Origin: Lachnospiraceae bacterium UBA7143
GTDB lineage: Bacteria; Bacillota; Clostridia; Lachnospirales; Lachnospiraceae
Assembly (NCBI GenBank): GCA_002491905.1
Contig: DKWV01000046.1
Span: 1-30,664 of the forward strand
Length of the DNA: 30,664 nucleotides
Direction of reading: 5' to 3'
Shown here: piece by piece, positions 8,352 through 15,741 of the stretch
Numbering within the stretch: the first letter of the stretch is position 1
How the letters are laid out: each line of letters begins with the position of its first letter
The notes under the pieces: generated by a model
What the model saw: only the letters and a program-made list of their open reading frames with translations
Database searches by the model: none
What the model was told of the DNA's origin: nothing
Made by a program: the position numbers and the translations under genes

Positions 8352-9227
8352 ATGGTATTAGGGGCATTGGAGGCAGGCGGCACAAAGATGGTGTGCGCCA
8401 TCGGCAACGAGAAGGGTGAGATCACGGAACAGGTTTCGATTCCTACAGAGACACCTGCAATTACAATACCGAAACTCCTTTCCTTCTTTAAAGGAAAAGA
8501 GATTGAGGCGCTTGGGATTGGCTGTTTCGGGCCGATCGATGTGGATCGGAACTCTGACACTTACGGCTATATTACGACAACGCCGAAGCTTGCCTGGCAG
8601 AATTATAATATTGTGGGAGCGTTTCGGGAGGAGCTGGGTGTGCCGGTGGGATTTGACACCGACGTCAACGGTTCCGCGCTGGGTGAGTATACCTGGGGTA
8701 TTGCGAAGGGATTACATAGCTGCATTTACATTACGATAGGCACCGGCGTGGGTGTGGGCGTGATTGTGGACGGCAGCCTTCTGCATGGCATGATGCATCC
8801 CGAGGGCGGACATGTCCTTTTGAGCAGGCTTCCCGAGGACACTTATGAGGGGTTCTGCCCCTTCCATAAAAACTGCATGGAAGGGTTGGCGGCAGGACCG
8901 GCCATCGAGGGGAGATGGGGTAAGAAAGCGACCCTGCTTGCGGACAGAAGTGAGGTGTGGGAGATGGAAGCGTATTATATTGCGCAGGCACTCGTAGATT
9001 ATACGATGATGGTATCTCCCCAGCGCATTATTCTGGGCGGCGGCGTTATGCACCAGACGCAGCTTCTCCCTATGGTGCGTGCGAAGTTTAAGGAGTTGTT
9101 AAACGGTTATATCAAGACAAAGGAGATCGCGGATCTGGACAGCTATATTGTGGTACAAAGCCTCGACGATAAACAGGGCATCATGGGAGCGCTGAAGCTC
9201 GGCATGATGGAGCTGGAGCGGCAGTAG
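8352..9227 (+). CDS. ROK-family fructokinase with zinc site
   Basis: This cytosolic kinase phosphorylates fructose, or a related hexose, with ATP. The 291-residue protein has the ROK N-terminal phosphate loop GALEAGGTK (residues 4-12), a second phosphate motif GTGVGVGV near 130-137, and catalytic D104 in DTDVNGSALGE. The zinc site typical of the ScrK/GmuE branch is complete: H154, C169, H172 and C175 in HVLLSR...CPFHKNC. Its length fits the family. A TGGAGG ribosome site precedes the ATG. It follows the FAD oxidoreductase by 69 bases with a hairpin between, so it may be the last gene of the operon; it converges with the esterase gene seven bases downstream. Confidence 0.86.
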   Translation: MVLGALEAGGTKMVCAIGNEKGEITEQVSIPTETPAITIPKLLSFFKGKEIEALGIGCFGPIDVDRNSDTYGYITTTPKLAWQNYNIVGAFREELGVPVGFDTDVNGSALGEYTWGIAKGLHSCIYITIGTGVGVGVIVDGSLLHGMMHPEGGHVLLSRLPEDTYEGFCPFHKNCMEGLAAGPAIEGRWGKKATLLADRSEVWEMEAYYIAQALVDYTMMVSPQRIILGGGVMHQTQLLPMVRAKFKELLNGYIKTKEIADLDSYIVVQSLDDKQGIMGALKLGMMELERQ

Positions 9228-9233
9228 GGCTCC

Positions 9234-10358
9234 TTAACGCCTGTTGGAAAAATAATCCTGCAGGTACTCAGTCAGCACCCGTGCCGCCCTGCGGTGGGAA
9301 AGTTCCCCTGGGTGGCCGTTGGAGCCGACGGTCTCCCCGGTGGTGTTGGGGAGCTGCAGAAAGATGACGTTGTGGTCGCCGCTCTTCCCGGTGTAGCGGT
9401 TCACGGCATCGTTTATGGCGAAAGAGAGGTCGTAACCAAGCATACCATAGCACCAGACAATATGGGCCTGTGGGTTGTGTCTCCTGAGCATGTAAAGGAA
9501 GGAGACGACGGCCTCCCCGAAGCGGTTTAAATCCTCCTCCATATAGGTGCCGTCCGCGTTCAGATGCTGCTTGAATGTCCGGCCTGTGGCGGGATCATGC
9601 CAGGCAGGCTGCCGAAAGGCGGAGGCGTCATTGGTGCCAAGGTTGACAATCACGGCATCCGTTTTTCGCGCGGAAAAATCATAGGGGGAGAAGGCGCCCA
9701 GACTTTCGTTCCTTGGGCCGCAGCAAATGCCGCAGAGCTGTTCGTAGTGGGAGGGGATGTTGGAGTCGGGATTGTTGTCCCAGCCGGACAGCACGCCCCA
9801 GCCGCCCTTCGAGATCATATAAGCGTCTGCGCCGAGAGCTTCCGCCGTCATTTTGGCATAGTCACGGCTGTAGCTCATGAACATGGGAATCCAGTCAGAC
9901 TCTTTCTTCGCGCCGTATGTGCCTTCTCCGGAAGTAATGCTGTCGCCCACGAATTCCAAGGTGTATTTCCCGGCGGGCACGGGATGAAAAGAGCCGTCCG
10001 CCTGAAAGCCGTGAATGATGAGGCAGCAGTCTTCATCCTCGATCATGGCCTGTGTCTCCCGGGTAATCCGCACATTTTTGACGGGTTCCGGGTTCATGCC
10101 GCGGAACAGGCACAGGGATTGGGTTCCCTGCATCAACATTTGCCGGCTCATCAGTTCTCCATTGACTTCTACGGTCACCCACATCTCAAGGTTCTGCCAG
10201 CTGACTTCCAGATCGGCCCAGAGTTCCGAGCCGGATACGTTCAGCTCCACCGCGCTTCCGCTGAAGAAGAGAGGGAGCGGGCAGATGCCGGGAACCGTGC
10301 GGCCGTGCACCTTGTAGTGGGGGATTTCGTTTAATGCATATTTTCTCACAGTGTTCAT
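9234..10358 (-). CDS. SGNH/GDSL esterase with N-terminal jelly-roll domain, CE2-like
   Basis: The 374-residue protein has an N-terminal beta-rich domain (about residues 20-130) followed by an SGNH hydrolase. Block I is VGDSITSGEG with nucleophile S140, block II has G186 in SKGGWGV, block III is GTND with N243, and the catalytic histidine is probably H349 in GSNGHPGELSH. The aspartate that usually precedes that histidine is an asparagine (N347). This arrangement resembles carbohydrate esterase family 2, which has a jelly roll plus SGNH domain and works with a Ser-His pair. The likely reaction is removal of acetyl groups from plant oligosaccharides. No signal peptide is seen, so it would act on imported sugars. 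AAGGAG precedes the ATG. It probably shares a transcript with the nuclease-like gene upstream. Confidence 0.78.
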   Translation of the reverse strand: MNTVRKYALNEIPHYKVHGRTVPGICPLPLFFSGSAVELNVSGSELWADLEVSWQNLEMWVTVEVNGELMSRQMLMQGTQSLCLFRGMNPEPVKNVRITRETQAMIEDEDCCLIIHGFQADGSFHPVPAGKYTLEFVGDSITSGEGTYGAKKESDWIPMFMSYSRDYAKMTAEALGADAYMISKGGWGVLSGWDNNPDSNIPSHYEQLCGICCGPRNESLGAFSPYDFSARKTDAVIVNLGTNDASAFRQPAWHDPATGRTFKQHLNADGTYMEEDLNRFGEAVVSFLYMLRRHNPQAHIVWCYGMLGYDLSFAINDAVNRYTGKSGDHNVIFLQLPNTTGETVGSNGHPGELSHRRAARVLTEYLQDYFSNRR

Positions 10359-10408
10359 GGTTTTTTCTCCTTTTCCTTTCCGCTATTCCCGTAGACGGCG
10401 GTTAAAAT

Positions 10409-10906
10409 TCAGTCTTTTTCAGCCCTGGTGGCTGCTGGGAGACCGTTTTCCTCTATCATCGCATCCATATATCCTCTGTCCCACAACAGAATACGAAGCT
10501 TTTGGGCGGCATCCACTGCGGGAGAGGTGAAATACTGGTTTGTCATGACGGCGCCCACCATACGCCCATAGTAAGCCTGCCCGCCGTAAGTGCGCAGCAC
10601 CGCTTCCACACCTACGGGGCCGTTGTAGCGTTTGCACTGGACAGCATAGGTGACACCGTCCTTCTCTGCCAGGATGTCTATGCCGAAGTCCCCGCTTCCC
10701 CGGGTCACTTCCACGTCGATAAAACCTTGCGCCCGCAGAAGATCGGCGCAGAAAAATTCAAAATCGTGTCCCTCCAGTTCGTCCATCCGGCTGACGCGCC
10801 GTTCCCGCCTGCGGCGGAGAAAAAAGTCAATTAATATGGTGAGAACAGCCATAAATGCAATCAGGCCGACCAGTGCGGCGAGAACCGTTAAATTCGATTG
10901 TGACAT
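10409..10906 (-). CDS. Membrane-anchored Mrr-type restriction endonuclease-fold protein
   Basis: The 165-residue protein has one N-terminal transmembrane helix (about 8-30) followed by a basic RRRRERR stop-transfer stretch and a cytosolic Mrr_cat-type domain. The PD-(D/E)xK core is visible: D77 in GSGDFGIDIL and the QCK triad Q90-K92 in YAVQCKRY. Proteins of this type cleave or process DNA, but small membrane-tethered forms have no settled function. The start is put at the second in-frame ATG (10906), which has GGAG at good spacing; the first ATG at 10912 is too close. It is followed by the esterase gene 50 bases downstream on the same strand. No methyltransferase is nearby, so it is not a classical restriction system. 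Confidence 0.78.
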   Translation of the reverse strand: MSQSNLTVLAALVGLIAFMAVLTILIDFFLRRRRERRVSRMDELEGHDFEFFCADLLRAQGFIDVEVTRGSGDFGIDILAEKDGVTYAVQCKRYNGPVGVEAVLRTYGGQAYYGRMVGAVMTNQYFTSPAVDAAQKLRILLWDRGYMDAMIEENGLPAATRAEKD

Positions 10907-10960
10907 GGGCATCTCCGTTTCAAGTATGCTGTGAAAAAACTACCGTGTTGACATGATATT

Positions 10961-10989
10961 ATGGTAGCAGTATTTTTGTAATTTATCAA
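10961..10989 (-). promoter_or_regulatory. Candidate promoter for the Mrr-like/esterase pair
   Basis: On the minus strand TTGATA (10984-10989) and TACCAT (10961-10966) are 17 bases apart. The -10 matches four of six consensus bases. It lies about 55 bases before the ATG. Confidence 0.35.
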
Positions 10990-11113
10990 TGTTTTATGTC
11001 TGCCATTTCTGAGACCTGTGTGGCATTTTTTATAAAATGATAAAGTAGGCGGTACAGGGATAAACAAGGCTTTCTTTGCATAAATTTTATAAAACCAGTT
11101 TGCGGGCTTACTT

Positions 11114-11647
11114 ATGGCGGCAGTTTTATCGAATATTTCCAATATTATTATTCCTGTTATCCTTTTTTATATCGTGGCATACGGCATTTCCAACCGTTGT
11201 AATGTGTATGAGGATTTTATCCGGGGCGCGAAGGATGGGTTTCACACGGTGATACAGATTATGCCTACGCTGATCGGGCTTATGGTGGCGGTGGGCGTTT
11301 TGCGCGCTTCGGGATTTCTGGAGTTTGTCGGCAGCCTGTTTGGCGGGATTGCGGGCAGACTCGGCTTTTCCCCGGAGCTCGTGCCGCTAATGTTCGTGAA
11401 AATGTTTTCTTCTTCGGCGGCCACGGGGCTGGTGCTGGATATTTTTAAAAACCACGGACCCGATTCCCTGATCGGACTTACCACCTCTATCATGATGAGC
11501 TGCACAGAGACAATTTTCTATACGATGAGCGTCTATTTCCTGGCGGCGAAAGTTACAAAGACACGCTACACATTAAAGGGAGCGCTGCTTGCAACCCTGG
11601 CGGGAATCGCGGCGAGCATCGTGTTGGCTGGGAAAATGGTGGGCTAG
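11114..11647 (+). CDS. spmB: Spore maturation protein B (SpmB)
   Basis: SpmB is an inner-membrane protein of the nucleoside-recognition family, needed with SpmA for normal spore core dehydration. The 177-residue product matches the family length. It shows a hydrophobic N-terminal helix (IIIPVILFYIVAYGI), the conserved IMPTLIGLMVAVGVLRASG segment, the SSSAATGLVLDIFKNHGPDS loop and a C-terminal helix. In most spore formers spmA precedes spmB; here the upstream 170 bases contain no spmA and the frame is closed by stops. The ribosome site before the ATG is poor. The gene therefore stands alone, and spmA must be elsewhere or lost. It is the best evidence in the window for an endospore-forming host. 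Confidence 0.88.
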   Translation: MAAVLSNISNIIIPVILFYIVAYGISNRCNVYEDFIRGAKDGFHTVIQIMPTLIGLMVAVGVLRASGFLEFVGSLFGGIAGRLGFSPELVPLMFVKMFSSSAATGLVLDIFKNHGPDSLIGLTTSIMMSCTETIFYTMSVYFLAAKVTKTRYTLKGALLATLAGIAASIVLAGKMVG

Positions 11648-11666
11648 CGGTATACGTAATATAAAT

Positions 11667-11699
11667 GGAAAACGGCGCTCCTTATGGGGCGCCGTTTCC
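11667..11699 (+). terminator. Terminator-like stem-loop after spmB
   Basis: A long stem, GGAAAACGGCGCTCC against GGGGCGCCGTTTCC with a TTAT loop, begins 20 bases after the spmB stop. The T-run after it is short, so termination may be incomplete. Confidence 0.6.
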
Positions 11700-12016
11700 G
11701 TGTGTGAGAAGGATAGAAATGTTGGTTCAAATATATGTCAACAGCAGCTTTATGGGCTTGCTGTTATGGTTAGTCGAAGCCGGTCGGCACCAGGTCAGCA
11801 CCGGCGACTTCATTTTAAGTGTAGTATAACCACCGCCAAAGAATCTGAATCAGTAATCCCCGCGGGCCGAATGTTTAAATCCGGCTCTGTCTTAACTACA
11901 ATTAATACTATACAGGCCATTTGTGAATGCAGTGTGTCAAAATTCGAAAGAAAAAAGAAAGAAAATATAAATTATAGTTTATAATTAGTACTTTCGGGAG
12001 ATAGGCTGTTTTATAA
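11700..12016 (+). other. Stretch without a convincing gene; two overlapping antiparallel short frames
   Basis: No long coding frame fits the region. On the plus strand a 36-codon frame (11719-11829) starts after AAGGATAGAA. On the minus strand a 36-codon frame beginning near position 11927 overlaps its 3' end and reads through an NIRPAGITDSDS segment. The two frames oppose one another, and the region also carries a GCCGGT...ACCGGC inverted repeat near 11780-11806. This could be a dispersed intergenic element, a structured RNA or a decayed gene. The last 60 bases are A/T-rich and lead into the MarR promoter. Confidence 0.35.
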
Positions 12017-12033
12017 AGTTTGACTTTCAAACT
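12017..12033 (+). promoter_or_regulatory. FabT-like palindromic operator
   Basis: AGTTTGA-CTT-TCAAACT has perfect 7-base arms. It resembles the AGTTTGA...TCAAACT boxes bound by FabT-type regulators of fatty acid synthesis. It covers the -35 (TTGACT, 12020-12025) of the MarR promoter, so autorepression is likely. Confidence 0.7.
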
Positions 12034-12048
12034 ATTATTTGTTAAACT
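12020..12048 (+). promoter_or_regulatory. Promoter of the FabT-like MarR gene
   Basis: TTGACT (12020-12025) and TAAACT (12043-12048) are 17 bases apart, giving a start near 12055. The operator palindrome overlaps the -35. Confidence 0.5.
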
Positions 12049-12089
12049 GGTTGGTGATTCAGGAGACACATTTTGCGGCAGGGGAAAAG

Positions 12090-12530
12090 ATGATGGACAT
12101 CAACAATACATTGAATGAAGTGCTGGTCAGGCTGTTCAGGGACATTAACACGCTGGAGGAACGGGCGATCAGGACGGAGGAATATAAGGATGTGACAGCC
12201 AACGATATGCATGTCATGGAGGCAATCGGCCCGGACTGTGCAAAAAATATGACCAGCGTGGCGAGGGAGCTGGAAGTCACGACGGGGACGCTGACTATAG
12301 CAGTCAACAGCCTGGTAAAGAAAGGCTATGTGAACAGAACCCGAAGCGAGGAGGACAGGCGTGTGGTGCTGGTTTTTCTTTCCGGGAAGGGGAAAAAAGC
12401 CTATCTCCACCACCGCAGGTTCCATGAGGAAATGATTGATGCAATCTTAAAAGACCTTTCGGACGAGGAGCAGAGAGCGCTGGAAAGCGCCCTCTCCAAG
12501 CTGACCCGTTTCTTCAGGGCGGCTGTTTAG
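12090..12530 (+). CDS. MarR-family regulator, FabT-like
   Basis: The 146-residue product is a MarR winged-helix repressor: an N-terminal dimer helix (DINNTLNEVLVRLFRDINTLEERA), a helix-turn-helix around residues 55-80 (MTSVARELEVTTGTLTIAVN), and a wing with the family's SEEDRRVV motif. Its N-terminus and the operator on its own promoter resemble FabT of clostridia and streptococci, which represses fatty acid synthesis genes when long acyl-ACP is bound. Two adjacent ATGs (12090 and 12093) follow an AGGGGAAAAG site; either could be used. FabT usually heads a fab operon, but here the next gene converges on it and no fab gene is present, so it probably acts on distant targets or is a paralogue. 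Confidence 0.78.
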   Translation: MMDINNTLNEVLVRLFRDINTLEERAIRTEEYKDVTANDMHVMEAIGPDCAKNMTSVARELEVTTGTLTIAVNSLVKKGYVNRTRSEEDRRVVLVFLSGKGKKAYLHHRRFHEEMIDAILKDLSDEEQRALESALSKLTRFFRAAV

Positions 12531-12560
12531 TCGGAGCACGCAGGCGGTTAGAAGTTCGTC

Positions 12561-14408
12561 TCACGTTGCGCCAAGCCTTTTCGCCAGCGTCCGATAATCG
12601 GCGGGGCCGTTTTGCAGCAGGAACGAGTGAAAGCGGTATAAAAAATCTGTGTCATTGTAGACAGCGGTTACCTGGTCAGGTTCGGACCAGAGGACGGCTG
12701 CCTGTTTTTTTAATTCCAGAATTTCCAGATATCCCAGATAGTATTTCAAATAATTGCACGGTTCCTCCGCGATATACTGATAGAGGGCGGCCAGGCTTGC
12801 GCTGTCATTGATTCCCAGACAATAACAGAGCTTCTGTACATCCTCGAAGGAGGCGTTATCATAGTGGATGGCAATGTCCAGAAGGGAATAAAGCCCCAGC
12901 CTGAACTGCCTGTCGAGGCGGCAGACCTGGTAGTAAGCGGCTGCCTCGGGATGGGATTCCCGGGCCAGTGTGATGGCCCGGTCAAAGGAATCAAGCTCCA
13001 CATACATTGCCCATCCCTCCACGAATCCGCCGTAGTAAAGAACACTTCCAAGAGGCAGGACATTTTCCTGTTCCTGATAGCGCTTGCTGTATACGGTCTG
13101 GTAGAGATGGCCGGGATAACCTTCGTGGGCCAGCGTGGTGAAGAGGGCCAGATCGTCTTCCGTATCCCTTGCATTCAGGCAGATCAGATTATTACAGATG
13201 TTGTCGATGGGTGGCATCATGTAAAAGGCAGGAGCGCTGTATGCTTCCAGACTCGCATCCACATACTTTATGGTGGAGCGGATGGGCGCGCTGTCGCGGC
13301 CTGCGGGGATGGGCGGGTATTCCTTACCGATCTCCGACTGCAGATCGGCCAGAATTTCTTCCGGAGTCATTTCCGGCAGGAGCGACGGCGTATCGGCGAT
13401 CATATCCTTAAGCCACGGATTGGCGGAGAGCAGGGCTACCAGCGACTCATAGTTAAAGCGCAGGTCCTTCGCGAGAAGGCGTTTGATTTCATCGATATCA
13501 CGGTAAGAACCGGTGCGCAGCCGGACCAGTGCGCGGTAGTAATCGCGGCCGCCTTGCTGCCCTGCCAGACCGCAGGTCTTTTTCCCGGATCCTTTTAATA
13601 TCGTCAGACCGTCTGCCAGCCGGCCGTAGGCGGGGACAACCATAGTGGTCAAGAGACGGTTATGTTCCGATTCATAGGAGGCGGCTTCTTTTTCGGTCAG
13701 GATTTTTTCGTCAATCAGACGCTGCAGCCGTTCCTTAAAGGTAATTTGAAGAAAATGGTTACCGTCCTTTAGTGAACTGGAATCCAGGAGTTCCGCGCAC
13801 TGTCTGATCACACGGTCCGCAGTCTGGTCGGACATAAAGAGCCCGGCCTGCGCTTTTTCCTGTTCATAGAGGAGGAGTCCGTCAAAGTAACCGGGAATCT
13901 GGGTGAGGATCGACAGATAGTTTTCGATGTCGGCTTTGTCGTCCAGCCGGTACTCGGACAATAAAATCGGCAGTTCCGAGGGGATGCCGGAGGAAGGGGA
14001 AAGCGGTTCCGAAAAGTAAGGGTAAGCGGCAACGGAGGCAGCGGCCGTCAGATAACTGTCCAAAAGATCATATAGCTGCCGGTTAGCCGGGTTCAGCGTG
14101 CCGGGATCAATGGCGTTTAAATTTTCCTTTGCCTGAGTCAGCGCGTAGACTTCAGAAGCGGCGCTTCCGGCCTGATAGACGGGCAGTGTGAGGGATGACT
14201 CATCCACGCCGTAGGCAGACGGGTTATCTATAGTGTAGTGGAAATGAATGGGGTTGGCCTGCACTTCATCCAGAAAAAAGCCTTCTGCGAAGGCTTGGAA
14301 CCTTGTATCCTGATGCGTGCGGCCGTACCAGAAAAATGTCAGAAAACTTAAGGCGGCGAACAAAACCAGAACAAATGGCCATTGTCTGGGGGAGAGGGAA
14401 CGTTTCAA
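12561..14408 (-). CDS. DUF885-family membrane-anchored metallopeptidase-like protein
   Basis: The 615-residue product begins with a signal-anchor helix (about residues 10-28) and lies outside the membrane. The DUF885 core motif HEGYPGHLYQ starts at H428 and is followed by FVEGWAMYVE, a pattern consistent with a gluzincin-type metal site (His, Glu, His and a later Glu). The family is described as of unknown function, with several members behaving as peptidases. The start is a TTG after an AGGTG site; no better start is seen. The gene is 63 bases downstream of the cyclase gene, but a terminator lies between, so it probably has its own promoter. It converges with the MarR gene. The substrate is unknown. 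Confidence 0.8.
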   Translation of the reverse strand: MKRSLSPRQWPFVLVLFAALSFLTFFWYGRTHQDTRFQAFAEGFFLDEVQANPIHFHYTIDNPSAYGVDESSLTLPVYQAGSAASEVYALTQAKENLNAIDPGTLNPANRQLYDLLDSYLTAAASVAAYPYFSEPLSPSSGIPSELPILLSEYRLDDKADIENYLSILTQIPGYFDGLLLYEQEKAQAGLFMSDQTADRVIRQCAELLDSSSLKDGNHFLQITFKERLQRLIDEKILTEKEAASYESEHNRLLTTMVVPAYGRLADGLTILKGSGKKTCGLAGQQGGRDYYRALVRLRTGSYRDIDEIKRLLAKDLRFNYESLVALLSANPWLKDMIADTPSLLPEMTPEEILADLQSEIGKEYPPIPAGRDSAPIRSTIKYVDASLEAYSAPAFYMMPPIDNICNNLICLNARDTEDDLALFTTLAHEGYPGHLYQTVYSKRYQEQENVLPLGSVLYYGGFVEGWAMYVELDSFDRAITLARESHPEAAAYYQVCRLDRQFRLGLYSLLDIAIHYDNASFEDVQKLCYCLGINDSASLAALYQYIAEEPCNYLKYYLGYLEILELKKQAAVLWSEPDQVTAVYNDTDFLYRFHSFLLQNGPADYRTLAKRLGAT

Positions 14409-14463
14409 GGGAACACCTACAGAATAAGATTTGTATTAATATATGAAGGGATGCCATAAATAA

Positions 14464-14490
14464 TGACCGGATCAGAAAACGATCCGGTCA
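14464..14490 (-). terminator. Terminator overlapping the end of the GGDEF gene
   Basis: TGACCGGATC and GATCCGGTCA pair perfectly over ten bases around a seven-base loop, followed on the minus strand by TTATTTA. The left arm contains the last codons of the cyclase gene and the loop and right arm its stop codon. Confidence 0.7.
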
Positions 14491-15575
14491 CGGCCACCCT
14501 CTTTACCAATATATAATTTCTCATCCGCTTCCTTTAAAAGTGTGGTGATATCACTGTGATAGTCGTATTCCACCAACCCGTATGTCAGGGAGACGGTGAA
14601 TATTTCAAAACCGCCGTCGAAGGAGAGTTCCTTAATTTTCTGGCGCAGCGTCTCCAGCGCGGTGATTGCCTCATCCCCATTTAAACGGGGGAAAATCAGA
14701 AGAAATTCCTCGCCGCCCCAGCGGGAAATAAAAGTGTCGGGCGGCAGTCTTTTTTGGAAAGTTTCTGAAATTTTTTTCAGAACCACGTCGCCCACGTCAT
14801 GTCCGTAAGTATCGTTTACCCGTTTGAAATGGTCGATGTCGCACAGACAGATGCTGATTTGCGTTTCGGCGGCCCTGAGGAGGTTCTCCAGATATTCCAT
14901 TGTGCGCCGACGGTTATAAAGGCCGGTTAGCGTGTCCGTGTTAGCCTGCTTCATCAGCTTCCGATTATATTCGATCAACTTTCCTTCCATTTCCTGCGTG
15001 GTAGAGCTGAAAAGGTAAGCAACCAGGCCGAGCGACAGGAAAATGAAGAAGGTATTTATCGTCTGCAAGGCATTGGTCAGCCTGTCGTCAAGAATAATAA
15101 CCGGCTCATGGGAGCGGCAGTAATAGAATAAAACCAGACGTAGTAAAAAAAGGCAGACCGAATAGAGAATCTTAAGCGGTTCATGCTTATATTTGCAGAA
15201 GAAAACAAAAACCAGAAGCACCACCAAAAAATGCTGGATGCCGATGTTCCAGCCAAAGCAGTACACATTCATGCAGGACCAGAATAAAATACAGACATTC
15301 AGTATGCAGTAGGACACAAAGGTACTGCAGCGGTAGGACAACACAAAAACAGCCAGAAACAGAACGGGAGAAAAGACGGAAAACGCCAGCGCACCGATAT
15401 GCGCCGTGACGGAAATCAGCACGCAGAAAACAAGAGAGTGAATCAGCATGCAGAGCGTCAATAGACGAACCACGGCGATCAGCTTGGCGGATTCGTTCTG
15501 CTTCCCGGTATCCCGGCAGATATTTTCATAAATAGTGGCCAAAACAGAATTTTCTTTCATTTCGGATTCTTTCAT
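14472..15575 (-). CDS. Membrane-bound diguanylate cyclase (GGDEF)
   Basis: The 367-residue protein has about six transmembrane helices in its first 190 residues (for example LIAVVRLLTLCMLIHSLVFC), a short helical linker and a C-terminal GGDEF domain starting at DTLTGLYNRRR. The active-site loop reads SRWGGEEF, competent for making cyclic di-GMP from two GTP, and the metal-binding DIDHFKRVNDTYGHDVGD segment is intact. The RxxD inhibitory site normally found five residues before the loop is absent, so product inhibition may be weak. Neither candidate start (15575 or 15560) has a good ribosome site. The N-terminal sensor is not a domain I recognise. It is transcribed divergently from the sugar-sensing operon. 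Confidence 0.85.
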   Translation of the reverse strand: MKESEMKENSVLATIYENICRDTGKQNESAKLIAVVRLLTLCMLIHSLVFCVLISVTAHIGALAFSVFSPVLFLAVFVLSYRCSTFVSYCILNVCILFWSCMNVYCFGWNIGIQHFLVVLLVFVFFCKYKHEPLKILYSVCLFLLRLVLFYYCRSHEPVIILDDRLTNALQTINTFFIFLSLGLVAYLFSSTTQEMEGKLIEYNRKLMKQANTDTLTGLYNRRRTMEYLENLLRAAETQISICLCDIDHFKRVNDTYGHDVGDVVLKKISETFQKRLPPDTFISRWGGEEFLLIFPRLNGDEAITALETLRQKIKELSFDGGFEIFTVSLTYGLVEYDYHSDITTLLKEADEKLYIGKEGGRDRIVF

Positions 15576-15637
15576 GGAAATATTTTTATATATATCGACA
15601 AATTCCCCTAATATAATAGAAAAGTATACACATATTC

Positions 15638-15666
15638 ATAATACACCCTTGCGGCCAATTTTGCAA
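15638..15666 (-). promoter_or_regulatory. Promoter of the diguanylate cyclase gene
   Basis: On the minus strand TTGCAA (15661-15666) and TATTAT (15638-15643) are 17 bases apart. The start would be near 15631, about 55 bases before the first ATG. Confidence 0.5.
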
Positions 15667-15690
15667 ACGTACATTAATAAAAAAACCAAT

Positions 15691-15718
15691 TTAACTTTTG
15701 CCGGAAAATTGGTAAAAT
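15691..15718 (+). promoter_or_regulatory. Candidate promoter of the kinase-sensor-regulator operon
   Basis: TTAACT (15691-15696) and TAAAAT (15713-15718) are 16 bases apart. The predicted start near 15725 would place the AAGGAG site very close to the 5' end, so the assignment is weak. Confidence 0.35.
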
Positions 15719-15741
15719 GGATAAATAAAGGAGAAGCGAAT

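Noticed and set aside
9564..10334. 256-codon open frame on the plus strand
   Set aside because: It lies opposite the esterase gene, which has clear SGNH motifs; the shadow has none.
10409..10906. Restriction-modification or defence system
   Set aside because: The Mrr-type protein is alone, membrane-tethered and next to an esterase; there is no methyltransferase or specificity gene.
10948..10976. TTGACA-17-TATTTT on the plus strand followed by a small hairpin and T-run near 11005-11031
   Set aside because: It could mark a small RNA, but the -10 is weak and the stem is only five bases long, so it was not listed.
11589..11984. 131-codon plus-strand frame
   Set aside because: It begins inside spmB, crosses the terminator and has no ribosome site; the region is described as gene-free instead.
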